Of a stretch of 64,000 nucleotides of DNA, positions 1 to 8,231 are shown one piece after another. Within the stretch, counting starts at the first letter, position 1; the number at the start of each line of letters is the position of its first letter. This stretch comes from Rhodococcus erythropolis NBRC 15567 (lineage in GTDB: Bacteria > Actinomycetota > Actinomycetes > Mycobacteriales > Mycobacteriaceae), in NCBI RefSeq assembly GCF_001552595.1, contig NZ_BCRM01000016.1:1-64000 (forward strand). The letters run 5' to 3'. The notes beneath the pieces are model-generated. The model had not been told where the DNA came from, did no database searches, and was given only the letters and a program-made list of their open reading frames with translations. The translations under genes were made by a program, and so were the position numbers.

Positions 1-225
1 TTAGGGGGCCCGCCAAAAGTATGAACTTGAGCCGACCGTATCCCACTTGACCTGCGGCTAAACAAACCAACTGGTTCCGTTATTAAACCGTGATGAAATT
101 TGCATAGGCAAATCGCGGGACATTCTTTACTGTAAGCAACATTCGAGGTTTACAGTCGTCTCGCAGGAGATTCCCAGGCTTTCGGTGTGGGTTGATGCGA
201 TCTCTTCGGTGTTGGAAGGTTCTGC

Positions 226-521
226 GTGCCTGAGATTTTCGATGTTTCTGTTGCATCTGCCGCGTTCGTGAAGAACCTGGCCGGCTGGTCCCAGACTGCT
301 TCGTGGGGTGCCGGCGGTACGGATCTGGGGTTTCCTGTGCGTTTGCGGGACGGCCGTTTCGGGTTCTTATTCGGCGACACCTTCGAAATCCCGCGAGCCG
401 GGAGGTCCTGGGTGGCCCAGTCCGGTCATGTTGCGTTCGACGACAACAAATCTGAACCAGGGAATCGTCTTCGACTCCGGCGGCTATGCGAAGGAAATCC
501 TGCCGAATGCACACGAAACTG
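226..521 (+). pseudogene. DUF4185 protein remnant, frameshifted and truncated
   Basis: Two overlapping frames together give a recognisable piece of a DUF4185 protein. The first frame, from a GTG at 226, reads GGTDLGFPVRLRDGRFGFLFGDTFE. The +1 frame then continues with WPSPVMLRSTTTNLNQGIVF and a GGYAKEI motif. The switch falls between about 381 and 415, so a frameshift is the simplest reading. An in-frame stop at 193-195 blocks extension upstream, and the second frame loses similarity by about 520. A full DUF4185 domain is several hundred residues, so most of it is missing. Bases 1-225 hold no gene I can support, only a small inverted repeat at 98-113. The area is less GC-rich than the core. 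A sequencing error at the junction would not restore the missing parts. Confidence 0.6.
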
Positions 522-640
522 ATTGCGTTGGCAAATCAAATCGTCGAGAGCGAAAGATTCTAAGAAAGAATCTGGTCCGATATTTTGAAGACTGCAATTT
601 ACTCGAAAATTCACCGGGTAAGTCCATAGAAAGGGAAGTC

Positions 641-1045
641 ATGAGTACGAAATCCAATCCCACATCCAGATCCGGTCGCGGCTTGACCACCTCACCTGTT
701 CGTTCTTTGCTCCGCTTCGGTACTGCGGTTGTCTTTGCTGCCGGATTGGCGGTGGTTTCCGTCGCACCAGCGAATGCGTACCTCAGTCTTTACGACCACG
801 CCAATTACCAGGGAGGCTCTTGGGTTACTTCGTCTTCGAGTTCGGTGAGCTCTTACAACGGAAGATATTTCAACAATAGCTACAGACTCTGGGATGCAGT
901 ATCGTCTATCAAGAACTACAATGGTGGCTGGAACAACTTTCACGATAACATAAACTATGGTGGAGATTATCTTCACGTTCCGGCATCGTCGGAGTTCAGC
1001 TACGTCGGAAATTTTTACAACGACAAGTTCTCCTCCCACTACTGA
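641..1045 (+). CDS. Small secreted protein, peptidase inhibitor I36 / crystallin-like
   Basis: A 134-residue secreted protein. Residues 1-47 are an Arg-rich n-region, a hydrophobic core (TAVVFAAGLAVVSVAP) and an ANA cleavage site. The mature part, about 87 residues, is rich in Tyr, Asn, Ser and Gly and starts YLSLYDHANYQGG. It contains two crystallin-like Greek-key signatures ('LYDHANYQGG' and 'NINYGGDYL'). This is the pattern of the I36 inhibitor family (Streptomyces SMPI type), whose members inhibit metalloproteases. It has no cysteine in the mature part, unlike SMPI, so inhibition is only inferred. The ATG at 641 was chosen because an AGAAAGGGA ribosome site precedes it and the signal peptide begins there. 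An open frame continues upstream but is the pseudogene tail. AT-rich codon use suggests transfer. Confidence 0.65.
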   Translation: MSTKSNPTSRSGRGLTTSPVRSLLRFGTAVVFAAGLAVVSVAPANAYLSLYDHANYQGGSWVTSSSSSVSSYNGRYFNNSYRLWDAVSSIKNYNGGWNNFHDNINYGGDYLHVPASSEFSYVGNFYNDKFSSHY

Positions 1046-1104
1046 ACCGTTGAGGTTTCGTCTCATTTTGTATCGGGCATGATGTCTGTGGAAAGAAACT
1101 CACT

Positions 1105-2046
1105 ATGAATCGAAGTTGGTACCGCTCGACCGGCCTGCAGGTTCTCGCAGCCGTGTCCATTGTCGTGGGCATGGGAGCGTGCGGTTCGGATTCGGGTGTG
1201 GATACAGGTGAGCCCGCCTTGGGTCCGCGCGTCGAGCCTGGTGATATGCGTAATTTCGCGCTCCCGTTAGATGCCTATGTCAATGCTCCAGTGGTGGCAG
1301 TGCTCCAGGCAGAGAATGTCCTGGTCCAACGGTGTATGGCCGAATTCGGGTTTACAGGTGAGTACATAGGTACCGATTCGCCGGAGTCGGGCCCGCCCCC
1401 CAATGAGCGAAGATACTGGTTGGTGAGCAGTTCGGACGCCTCAACCTTGGGGTACCACTCGCGATGGGCAGATGCGGCAAAGGCGAAATCCGACTCGACC
1501 ATCGAGTGGTCACCGGTGGAGGCCGCATTGCTCACCGGTCGAGGTCCAAGCATGCAGGAAGGCCGCGAGATCCCCGCAGGGGGTTGCGTCGGCGAAGCGC
1601 GCAGGAGGCTGGCGGACGGCGTTCCTGAGCTGCCAACGATGGAGGGCGCCCCGGTTTTCGTGGATGGTTCAGGCGCGAGCGTTTCGGCGATCGCGGAACA
1701 TCTGGCCTCGGGAAGCTACCAGCGGATGGTGAACGACTCGCGGGTGATGAAGTCGTTTGCAGAGTGGCGCACGTGCATGGAGGGCAAGGGGTTCCACTAC
1801 GCCAGCCCTCAGAATGCGAATGACGATCCGAGGTGGTCTGGAGATGTGGCAAGTGAAGAAGAAATCGCCACGGCTACCGCAGATGTGGCGTGCAAGCAGC
1901 AGACCGATTTGGTGAGCACGATGGCCACAGTGGAGACCGCGTATCAGCAGCGCGAGTTGGAGGCGAACGCGGAGGTTCTGGCCAAGGTCAAGGACGCCAT
2001 TGACATCAAGATCAAGAACGCCCAGTCCGTGCTGGCGGGTGGCTGA
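1105..2046 (+). CDS. Lipoprotein of unknown function, first gene of an exporter operon
   Basis: A 313-residue predicted lipoprotein. The n-region MNRSWYRSTG is followed by a hydrophobic stretch and the lipobox VVGMGAC, placing the lipidated Cys near residue 27. The mature protein has paired cysteines (VQRCMAEFGF, GGCVGEARR, WRTCMEGKGF, DVACKQQ) that could form disulfides outside the membrane. The last 60 residues look helical. I recognise no enzymatic motif. It lies 22 bases ahead of a membrane-fusion protein and an ABC transporter in the same direction, so it is probably an accessory or substrate-capture component of that exporter. Similar lipoproteins with the 'C-M-x-x-x-G-F' pattern occur beside such ABC genes in actinobacteria, but the role is inferred. 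Confidence 0.7.
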   Translation: MNRSWYRSTGLQVLAAVSIVVGMGACGSDSGVDTGEPALGPRVEPGDMRNFALPLDAYVNAPVVAVLQAENVLVQRCMAEFGFTGEYIGTDSPESGPPPNERRYWLVSSSDASTLGYHSRWADAAKAKSDSTIEWSPVEAALLTGRGPSMQEGREIPAGGCVGEARRRLADGVPELPTMEGAPVFVDGSGASVSAIAEHLASGSYQRMVNDSRVMKSFAEWRTCMEGKGFHYASPQNANDDPRWSGDVASEEEIATATADVACKQQTDLVSTMATVETAYQQRELEANAEVLAKVKDAIDIKIKNAQSVLAGG

Positions 2047-2068
2047 TTACCAGCAGGGGTGATCTGAC

Positions 2069-3553
2069 GTGAGCGATGTCGACGCCGAGATTTCAGAGCC
2101 CACGGTAGTTGGAACCCGGCGACGATTTCTGCTTCTCCTTGTCCTCGCTTCACTGGTGAGTTCCGGAATAGGTTGGGCGGCGAGCACTCTCATTCAGTCC
2201 CCGGAACAGGCATTGGTCGAAGCGGACGGCCCTGGTGAGACGGCGCTGTATGTCCCCGTCGAGCGCAAGATCATCGGTCAATCTGTTGTGGTGCGCGGAT
2301 CAGCGGTTTCGACCGGTGCCGTGGACATCGAGGTCAACCCCGGGACGGCGGGGAAGTCCATCCTCACTCAGGTGTGGAGACCACAAGGAGCGCAGGTCTC
2401 CTCCGGAGAGGCGATCGTCGAGGTGTCCGGGCGCCCGCTGATCGCTCTACAGGGCGCGATCCCTGGTTACCGGGACATCAGTCCAGGTATGCGGGGCAAC
2501 GACGTCTACCAATTACAGCAGGCGCTGGGAGCCGCCGGATATCTCGACGGTGAGGCCACCGGGTTCTTCGGTGAAGAGACCAAACAGGGTCTCCTCGCTC
2601 TGTATGCGGCGCTCGACTACGACGTTCCGCTTGCCGGCGCTGCGGGGCAGCCGCGCGAGGCGGAACGTGCTGCTGAAGATGCCGTGCGGGCCGAGGCAGA
2701 CGCCCGAGACAAGCTGGCCGCTCTTGAGTCCGGGTCAGCCGGTGCGGAGGACACACAGCAGGCTCCATCCTATGAGAGGGCACTGTCCGACGCGAGGCGA
2801 GTTCTCTCGCGTGCCGTGGAAGATGCCGTAGCCGCTCGCGAACATGCAGCGCATGTGGCAGCGAGCACTGGACCGGTGCTACCGCTCACCGAGTTCGCGT
2901 TCGTCCCGACGTTGCCTGCCACCGTGGTGACGATCGGGTTGGCGGTCGGCCAAGAGATCGGGTCGGCATCGCGAGCGTCCGCAGTGCCGGAGAATTCGCA
3001 AGTGCCCGCTGATACATCCGGCGGAGAAGGTGCAGGCGCTGTCGTTGGCAGCTCTGCGCTCATCACACTGGCTACAGGACAGCCGATGATCGAAGCGAAA
3101 CTCGCCGCGGCCCAATCACAAATGATCCGTGCGGGGATGAAGGTTCGGATCGATTCGGAAACGAGCGGGCGCTCCGCGACCGGAACGGTAGAGTCTGTCG
3201 GCCCGCCAATCCCTGCCGCAAACGGCGCTCGCGGCACCGAATACCCTGTTCGCATCATGCCGTCGGAGTCCTTGGATTCAGGATTCTCTGGCGACGTGCG
3301 CGTCACCATCACAGCCGCGTCGTCTGAATCTGCAGTGTTGGCCGTTCCGGTCTCGGCGGTCTATTTGGGTGCCGACGGGCAGAACAGTATCCGCAAGAGG
3401 GGTGCCGACGGCACCGAGGTGACCGTACGGGTCAACGTCGGAATGACCGGTGATGGGTATGTGGAGGTCGCCGCGAGCGCCGCAGGGTCCCCGACGGAGA
3501 CGCTCAGCGAAGGCGACCAGGTCCTCGTCGGCACCAGATCGGGCGGGAAGTGA
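2069..3553 (+). CDS. Membrane-fusion (HlyD-like) protein with peptidoglycan-binding domain
   Basis: A 494-residue adaptor protein for an efflux system. It has one N-terminal membrane helix (about residues 18-40, LLLLVLASLVSSGIGWAA), a biotinyl-lipoyl-like segment, and then a peptidoglycan-binding type 1 domain around residues 132-185 (PGMRGNDVYQLQQALGAAGY). An Ala/Glu-rich coiled-coil hairpin follows (about 195-265). The C-terminal half carries the beta-barrel and membrane-proximal domains, with 'VPVSAVYLGADGQ' typical of adaptor proteins. In Gram-positives such proteins replace the periplasmic adaptor and can hold an exporter to the wall. The GTG start is used. The stop overlaps the next start by 4 bases, so translation is coupled. 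Confidence 0.8.
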   Translation: MSDVDAEISEPTVVGTRRRFLLLLVLASLVSSGIGWAASTLIQSPEQALVEADGPGETALYVPVERKIIGQSVVVRGSAVSTGAVDIEVNPGTAGKSILTQVWRPQGAQVSSGEAIVEVSGRPLIALQGAIPGYRDISPGMRGNDVYQLQQALGAAGYLDGEATGFFGEETKQGLLALYAALDYDVPLAGAAGQPREAERAAEDAVRAEADARDKLAALESGSAGAEDTQQAPSYERALSDARRVLSRAVEDAVAAREHAAHVAASTGPVLPLTEFAFVPTLPATVVTIGLAVGQEIGSASRASAVPENSQVPADTSGGEGAGAVVGSSALITLATGQPMIEAKLAAAQSQMIRAGMKVRIDSETSGRSATGTVESVGPPIPAANGARGTEYPVRIMPSESLDSGFSGDVRVTITAASSESAVLAVPVSAVYLGADGQNSIRKRGADGTEVTVRVNVGMTGDGYVEVAASAAGSPTETLSEGDQVLVGTRSGGK

Positions 3554-4227
3554 ACGCGCTCATCGCGATTACGGACCTCGGATTCGTCTATCCGGGCCCG
3601 CCCCCGGTAGAGGCGCTGATCTCGGTCAACCTGACAGTAGCGACTGGAGAATATGTCGCGCTCGTCGGACCGTCCGGCTCCGGCAAGTCGACCATGCTGA
3701 ACGTGCTCGGACTACTGGACCGACATACCTCGGGCGATTATCTGCTCGCGGGTTCCGACGTGTTGTCGATGCGCGACGCCGAGCGAACCGAGTTGCGCAG
3801 CCACAGCATTGGGTTCGTATTCCAAGCATTCCACCTCATGCCGCACAGAACTGCGTGGGAGAACGTCAGTCTGGCCTTGATGTATCGCAAAGGAATCTCA
3901 CCCTCAGTCCGCCGTGAGCGGGCGGTGGCTGCACTAGAACGGGTTGGATTGAGAGACAAGGTGAATGCCTACCCAACCCAGTTGTCGGGCGGACAACGCC
4001 AACGAGTCGCCATCGCGCGAGCGTGTGTCGGCGATCCAGCACTATTACTGTGCGACGAACCGACAGGCAACCTCGACTCGGAGACGGCGACGCGGGTACT
4101 TGAGATGATCGAAGAGTTGCACGCGCAAGGTCAGACGGTGGTCGTCATCACACACGACGAGGCTGTCGCCGCCCGTGCACACCGGCGCATCCGGGTACGG
4201 GACGGTCGAACCGAGGAGATCGATTGA
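3550..4227 (+). CDS. ABC transporter ATP-binding protein, MacB/LolD type
   Basis: A 225-residue ATPase of the MacB/LolD/FtsE class. It shows Walker [10 protein letters not shown] (about residues 39-47), a Q-loop ([10 protein letters not shown]), the ABC signature [14 protein letters not shown], Walker [13 protein letters not shown] and the switch histidine in VVITHDEAV. The length is normal for a stand-alone nucleotide-binding subunit. It starts with GTG overlapping the stop of the adaptor gene and ends overlapping the TTG start of the permease, so the three genes are one translationally coupled unit. It should power a mechanotransmission-type transporter rather than classic substrate translocation through the membrane core. 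Confidence 0.92.
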   Translation: MNALIAITDLGFVYPGPPPVEALISVNLTVATGEYVALVGPSGSGKSTMLNVLGLLDRHTSGDYLLAGSDVLSMRDAERTELRSHSIGFVFQAFHLMPHRTAWENVSLALMYRKGISPSVRRERAVAALERVGLRDKVNAYPTQLSGGQRQRVAIARACVGDPALLLCDEPTGNLDSETATRVLEMIEELHAQGQTVVVITHDEAVAARAHRRIRVRDGRTEEID

Positions 4228-5438
4228 CTTCGCACCTGCATTTTCGGGACCTATTCGGCGAAGCTGCCGCCGGCGTGGTGCAGCGGCCTGGACGTTCGGC
4301 GCTCACCATGCTCGGAACAGTCCTCGGTGTCGGCGTCTTCGTAGGCGTGCTCGGCCTGACCGCAACGGCAGGCAATCAGATCAGTCAACGATTCACCGAA
4401 CTGGCGGCAACCGAGGTCTACGTCCAGGATGTCGGCAATACAAGCTATGACTTCCCGGCCTCGTCGTTCCCCTCCGACGCGGACGACAAGGCCGCTCGGC
4501 TCGACGGGGTCCGCAGCGCCGGAGTCTGGTGGCCGCTCGCCAACGATGTGCTCGAGACCGTGGCGGCAGGTCCAGGGGCCGACTCCGCCGCCCGCTCCGC
4601 CATCTCCGTGTTCGCCGCTTCCCCCGGCCTTCTGGGCGCGATCCGACCCGAAGTTCAGGAAGGCAGGCTCTACGACGACTTCCACGAAACAGCCGGTCAA
4701 CGCGTCGCAGTACTCGGCAAGGGAGCAGCGTCCGCGCTCGGGATCGGCAGCCTCGCTCAACGCCCCGCCATCATGATCAGTTCCATGGCCTTCACCGTGA
4801 TCGGCGTCGTGTCCGATGTCGAGCGTGAGCCCGGACTGTTAAACGCCGTCCTCCTCCCACGCACGACCGCCGAACAGTTGTGGGGGCAAGCCGAACCCGA
4901 CCGCGGAGCGAAAATGCTGGTCGATGCCGACCCCGGTGCAGCGCCGATAGTCGCCACACAAATCGCGATCGCGCTTCGGCCGGACAAGCCCGACGCGTTC
5001 AAGGTGACCCCACCGCCGAACCCTCGCGATCTACGTGAGGCCGTTGCTGCGGACCTTTCCGGTCTGTTTTTCGTCCTCGCCGGAATCTGTCTGGTCGTTG
5101 GTGCAATCGGAATCGCGAACACAACCCTGGTCGCCGTCCTGGAAAGAGTCCCCGAGATCGGCCTGCGGCGTGCGGTGGGTGCTCGGCCCCGACACATCGC
5201 CGCACAGTTCCTCACCGAGGCCGGCCTCCTGGGCACGATCGGGGGGTGTGTGGGCGCATCGATCGGGATCATTGCGGTCGTCGTCATCGCTGCCGTCAAC
5301 CAATGGACCCCAGTGATGGACCCGGCCCTGCTTCTGCCATCGCCTCTGCTGGGGACGGTCGTCGGCATCGTGTCCGGCGTCTACCCCGCGTTGCGCGCGG
5401 CTCGCATCGAACCAATGGACGCGCTCCGAGTCGGATAG
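4224..5438 (+). CDS. ABC transporter permease, MacB/FtsX family
   Basis: A 404-residue permease. It has an N-terminal membrane helix (about residues 28-50, MLGTVLGVGVFVGVLGLTA), a large extracytoplasmic MacB-type domain (about 55-270), and three C-terminal helices of the FtsX domain. These include FFVLAGICLVVGAIGIANTTLVAVLERVPEIGLRRAVGA split over helix and loop, the hallmark 'R-E-IGLRRA-GA'-like motif. The start is TTG within TTGA, overlapping the ATPase stop. With the adaptor and ATPase it forms a tripartite-like exporter for peptides, lipids or antimicrobials. The substrate cannot be read from sequence. The secreted I36-like protein and the lipoprotein upstream are possible partners. Confidence 0.88.
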   Translation: MTSHLHFRDLFGEAAAGVVQRPGRSALTMLGTVLGVGVFVGVLGLTATAGNQISQRFTELAATEVYVQDVGNTSYDFPASSFPSDADDKAARLDGVRSAGVWWPLANDVLETVAAGPGADSAARSAISVFAASPGLLGAIRPEVQEGRLYDDFHETAGQRVAVLGKGAASALGIGSLAQRPAIMISSMAFTVIGVVSDVEREPGLLNAVLLPRTTAEQLWGQAEPDRGAKMLVDADPGAAPIVATQIAIALRPDKPDAFKVTPPPNPRDLREAVAADLSGLFFVLAGICLVVGAIGIANTTLVAVLERVPEIGLRRAVGARPRHIAAQFLTEAGLLGTIGGCVGASIGIIAVVVIAAVNQWTPVMDPALLLPSPLLGTVVGIVSGVYPALRAARIEPMDALRVG

Positions 5439-5787
5439 TGGCTGGTCTCAACGAGGTCAACGCATCAGTACTGGTGAGATGATGCGTGATCGTGGAGTAT
5501 GTCCGAGCATGCGTGGAGAGGCTCCCGCGCACGATAATTCGATCCCGTCGCCGCAAAATCCTTCAGCTCGGGTATGCGCTCGACCATCGCCAGACCCGCC
5601 CGCTCCTCAGTTGCCAGCCGCTAGATCACTGTGGGATCGCTGGGTGGAACGTATCGAGGCCTTCTCGCCGCGTTGAGGTGTGCCCTCCCGATTCGCTCTG
5701 GGGCGCCGAACAATTCCTCTGCGCGACGACTGCTGAGAAACATGCCAATCAGCTGCCAAAATTCATCGTCCATCCATCCCACTGGGA
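5439..5787 (+). other. Gene-poor gap between exporter operon and integrative element
   Basis: This stretch of 349 bases holds no gene I can support. It begins with an inverted repeat (5460-5487) that may end the exporter operon. Short frames exist on both strands. The most protein-like is a 50-residue minus-strand frame from an ATG at 5773 to 5621 (begins MDDEFWQLIGMFLSSRR), with no ribosome site and no clear relative. The left edge of the integrative element should lie in or left of this gap. I found no copy of the tRNA-Arg 3' end here. The ATPase downstream lacks the N-terminal part usual for its family, so some of this DNA may be decayed coding sequence. Confidence 0.5.
5460..5487 (+). terminator. 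Possible terminator of the exporter operon
   Basis: Arms ACGCATCA (5460-5467) and TGATGCGT (5480-5487) pair perfectly around a 12-base loop, 21 bases after the permease stop. No T-run follows, so it may be a weak or Rho-assisted terminator, or an operator at the element border. Confidence 0.35.
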
Positions 5788-7239
5788 GTGTCCGAAGTCG
5801 CCGTCCTGACCGGATGGCCGATCTCCGACAGCGACGAACCGTTCCCTGGCCAGCCGCCACGCCATCCAAAGCCGCTGCGCCCCAGCGCGGCCGTGCAGTC
5901 CGGTGAGCGCGTCGTAGCCACCGCCACTGCCCCGGGGAGTGGCGAGGCCACGATCGGCTACAACGTCTCCGACGCACTTCGGCACAGCTGGATCGTCGGG
6001 CCGAATGGGGTCGGTAAGAGCACGTTGCTGCTCAATCTCATCGTGCAGGATCTCGAAGCCGGACGTCCGGTGGTCGTGATCGAGCCGAAGGATCTGGTCA
6101 ACGACGTCCTCGCGCGCATCCCGGACAGTCGCCGCGATGACGTCGTCGTGCTCGATCCGCTCGACGGCGCACCCGTCGGGCTGAACCCGATGGCGCGCTC
6201 GACCGACAAATCGTCTGCCGCACGGAGTCCCGAGCTGATCGCTGATTCGATGTTCGGGACACTGAGTGCCCTTTACGGGGACAGTCTGGGGCCGCGCTCG
6301 GCCGATATTCTGCGTAACTGCCTCACGGTGCTGGCTCGCCGCGACGATGCCTCACTGGTCATGGTGCCGCTGCTGCTCAGCAATCCAGGGTTCCGGCGCT
6401 CGCTGACGCAGCACGCGATGCGCGACGATCCGTTTTCCAGTGGTCCGTTTTGGCAGTGGTTCGAGTCGCTCTCACCTGAAGCAGCGGCCACCGTAGTAGC
6501 TCCGCTCGCCAACAAATTGAGGCCACTGCTCGCCAAACAACTACGAGCCGTTCTCGCCCAGCAGGCTCCGCGTTTCGACATTCGGCAGGTGCTCACCGAA
6601 CGAAAAGTCCTCTTGGTGCCCCTGCAGAAAGGGATTCTCGGGCCGGAGGTGGCGCAACTGCTCGGGGCCTTGGTGGTCGCGAATCTTTGGGATGCCATCA
6701 GGGAGCGGGTGTCGATACCGGAAGCCGAGCGGGAGCCGGTCATGGTCTTCATCGACGAAGCACAGGAATACCTCAAATTGCCCACTGATCTCGGCGATGT
6801 TTTGGCAACCGCGCGAAGTTTGCGCTGCGGAATGCATCTGGCTCACCAGTTCCAGATGCAGCTGCCGAAACCAATGCTCGACGCCTTCCGCAACAACGCT
6901 CGTTCCCGCATCGCGTTCCAACTGGCGTCCGGCGATGCCCGTGACATGGCGGCGGGGCAATCAGCGCTGACGGCGGAAGATTTCGGTGCGCTGCCTGCCC
7001 ACCACATCTACGCCCAACTGGTTCGCGACAACTCCGTCCAGCCGTGGGCCTCGGGGGTCACTCTCCCAGCGCCTCCGATCACCAGCGATCCCGAGGAGAT
7101 ACGACAGCTCAGCCGTGCTCGATTCGGGCAACCTCTGGGCGACATCGAGGCCGGGTTTGCCGATCTTCTCGATCACGTCCACCAGCCCGCACAAGGGACA
7201 CCGACCGCTGGACATGGACGGAAAGCGAGGCGCTCATGA
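5788..7239 (+). CDS. HerA/TraG-like DNA-translocating ATPase, possibly 5'-truncated
   Basis: A 483-residue P-loop ATPase. Walker A is GPNGVGKST (residues 71-79), followed by VIEPKDLVNDVL. Walker B is VMVFIDEAQEYL (about 316-327), and a conserved 'ATARSLRCGMHLAHQFQMQLP' sensor region follows, split over two motifs. This arrangement is typical of the type IV coupling / HerA helicase group found in actinobacterial integrative elements, where the enzyme moves DNA during transfer or replication. The usual family members are longer with an extra N-terminal region. Here the only start is a GTG at 5788 that overlaps its own GGGAG, which suggests a lost or misread 5' end. The stop overlaps the next ATG (ATGA). 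Confidence 0.75.
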   Translation: MSEVAVLTGWPISDSDEPFPGQPPRHPKPLRPSAAVQSGERVVATATAPGSGEATIGYNVSDALRHSWIVGPNGVGKSTLLLNLIVQDLEAGRPVVVIEPKDLVNDVLARIPDSRRDDVVVLDPLDGAPVGLNPMARSTDKSSAARSPELIADSMFGTLSALYGDSLGPRSADILRNCLTVLARRDDASLVMVPLLLSNPGFRRSLTQHAMRDDPFSSGPFWQWFESLSPEAAATVVAPLANKLRPLLAKQLRAVLAQQAPRFDIRQVLTERKVLLVPLQKGILGPEVAQLLGALVVANLWDAIRERVSIPEAEREPVMVFIDEAQEYLKLPTDLGDVLATARSLRCGMHLAHQFQMQLPKPMLDAFRNNARSRIAFQLASGDARDMAAGQSALTAEDFGALPAHHIYAQLVRDNSVQPWASGVTLPAPPITSDPEEIRQLSRARFGQPLGDIEAGFADLLDHVHQPAQGTPTAGHGRKARRS

Positions 7240-8231
7240 CCGACACGCATCAGGAGAACCAGTCGAATGATGGTGTTGCAGTGGCTGGTTCGTTCGCGTC
7301 GACATCCACCCCGTTATCTGCGCCGGTCACAGTTGAATCCACCCCTGTACGGGACGGGACTGATGCTGCCATTCCTGGCAGCACACCAGCGCGCGACCAG
7401 CCCGCGCGGACACGGACCCGCGACCTCAGTTCGATTGCCGACCGCCTCAGCGAGCGAGACTGGGCAGTACTGAGATCCGTCGCCGCACACCGCTTCCTGA
7501 CCACTGCGCAGATCACCCGGCTGCACTTTGCCGGCCACGCCGATACCTCCGGACCAGTACTGGCTCGGCGTACCTTGGGGCGGCTGCGCTCTCGGCGACT
7601 CCTCGCCACGTTGGAGCGGCGTGTCGGCGGCGTCCGGGCGGGCAGTAGCGGATTGGTCTACCACGTCGATGTCGTCGGTGACCGGATCCTGAGGCGCGAG
7701 AGCGGCCGCACCTCGCGTCGCCGGTTCAGCATCCCGAGTCCGACCTTCCTCCGGCACACCCTGGCCATCGCCCAGACCCATATCGAGCTCCTGGAAGCGA
7801 GCAGGGCGGGCCAGTGCGAACTGGTGCGCTGTGAGATCGAACCGGCGTCGTGGCGGCGACATCTCGGGCTCGGCGGCGCGCGGTTAACGCTCAAGCCGGA
7901 CTTGTTCGCCGAGACCGCCACCGATCGCGGCAGCGCCTTCACCACCAGCTGGTTCATCGAGGTCGACCTCGGCACTGAACACCAACCGACGTTGCTACGA
8001 AAATCCCACGACTACGACGCCTACTACCGCTCCGGCACCGAACAAGCCGAGCACGGTGTCTTCCCGCTGGTGGTCTGGATCATGACTGCCAGCACCTCAA
8101 AAGCGGCCGAACGCCGCTGCACCGCACTGCGTCAGGCTATCGACAAGGACCAGCGCCTCGAGAGCGCACTGTTCCACGTCATCACACCTGACCAACTGAT
8201 CTCACTCGTACAGAACGGAGGTACCCGATGA
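7236..8231 (+). CDS. Replication-relaxation family protein
   Basis: A 331-residue protein of the replic_Relax type seen in actinobacterial plasmids and integrative elements. Residues 1-65 are a low-complexity Thr/Ser/Pro-rich leader. A winged-helix-like DNA-binding part follows (about 70-135, 'LSERDWAVLRSVAAHRFLTT' then 'QITRLHF' and 'RRTLGRLRSRRLL'). The C-terminal half has the 'FLRHTLAIAQTHIEL' and 'KPDLFAE ... WFIEVDLGTE' motifs, the latter resembling a nuclease-like D-E-x-D core. Family members are linked to plasmid replication or DNA relaxation. The ATG at 7236 overlaps the ATPase stop, and an open frame upstream of it is ignored. It ends overlapping the methyltransferase start. Confidence 0.75.
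   Translation: MTDTHQENQSNDGVAVAGSFASTSTPLSAPVTVESTPVRDGTDAAIPGSTPARDQPARTRTRDLSSIADRLSERDWAVLRSVAAHRFLTTAQITRLHFAGHADTSGPVLARRTLGRLRSRRLLATLERRVGGVRAGSSGLVYHVDVVGDRILRRESGRTSRRRFSIPSPTFLRHTLAIAQTHIELLEASRAGQCELVRCEIEPASWRRHLGLGGARLTLKPDLFAETATDRGSAFTTSWFIEVDLGTEHQPTLLRKSHDYDAYYRSGTEQAEHGVFPLVVWIMTASTSKAAERRCTALRQAIDKDQRLESALFHVITPDQLISLVQNGGTR

Noticed and set aside
5486-5809. 107-codon frame before the ATPase gene
   Set aside because: No ribosome site, no family motif, and it overlaps the ATPase start in another frame; could at most be decayed sequence.
7044-7235. Upstream start for the replication-relaxation gene
   Set aside because: It lies wholly within the ATPase gene; the ATG at 7236 in an ATGA overlap is the natural start.
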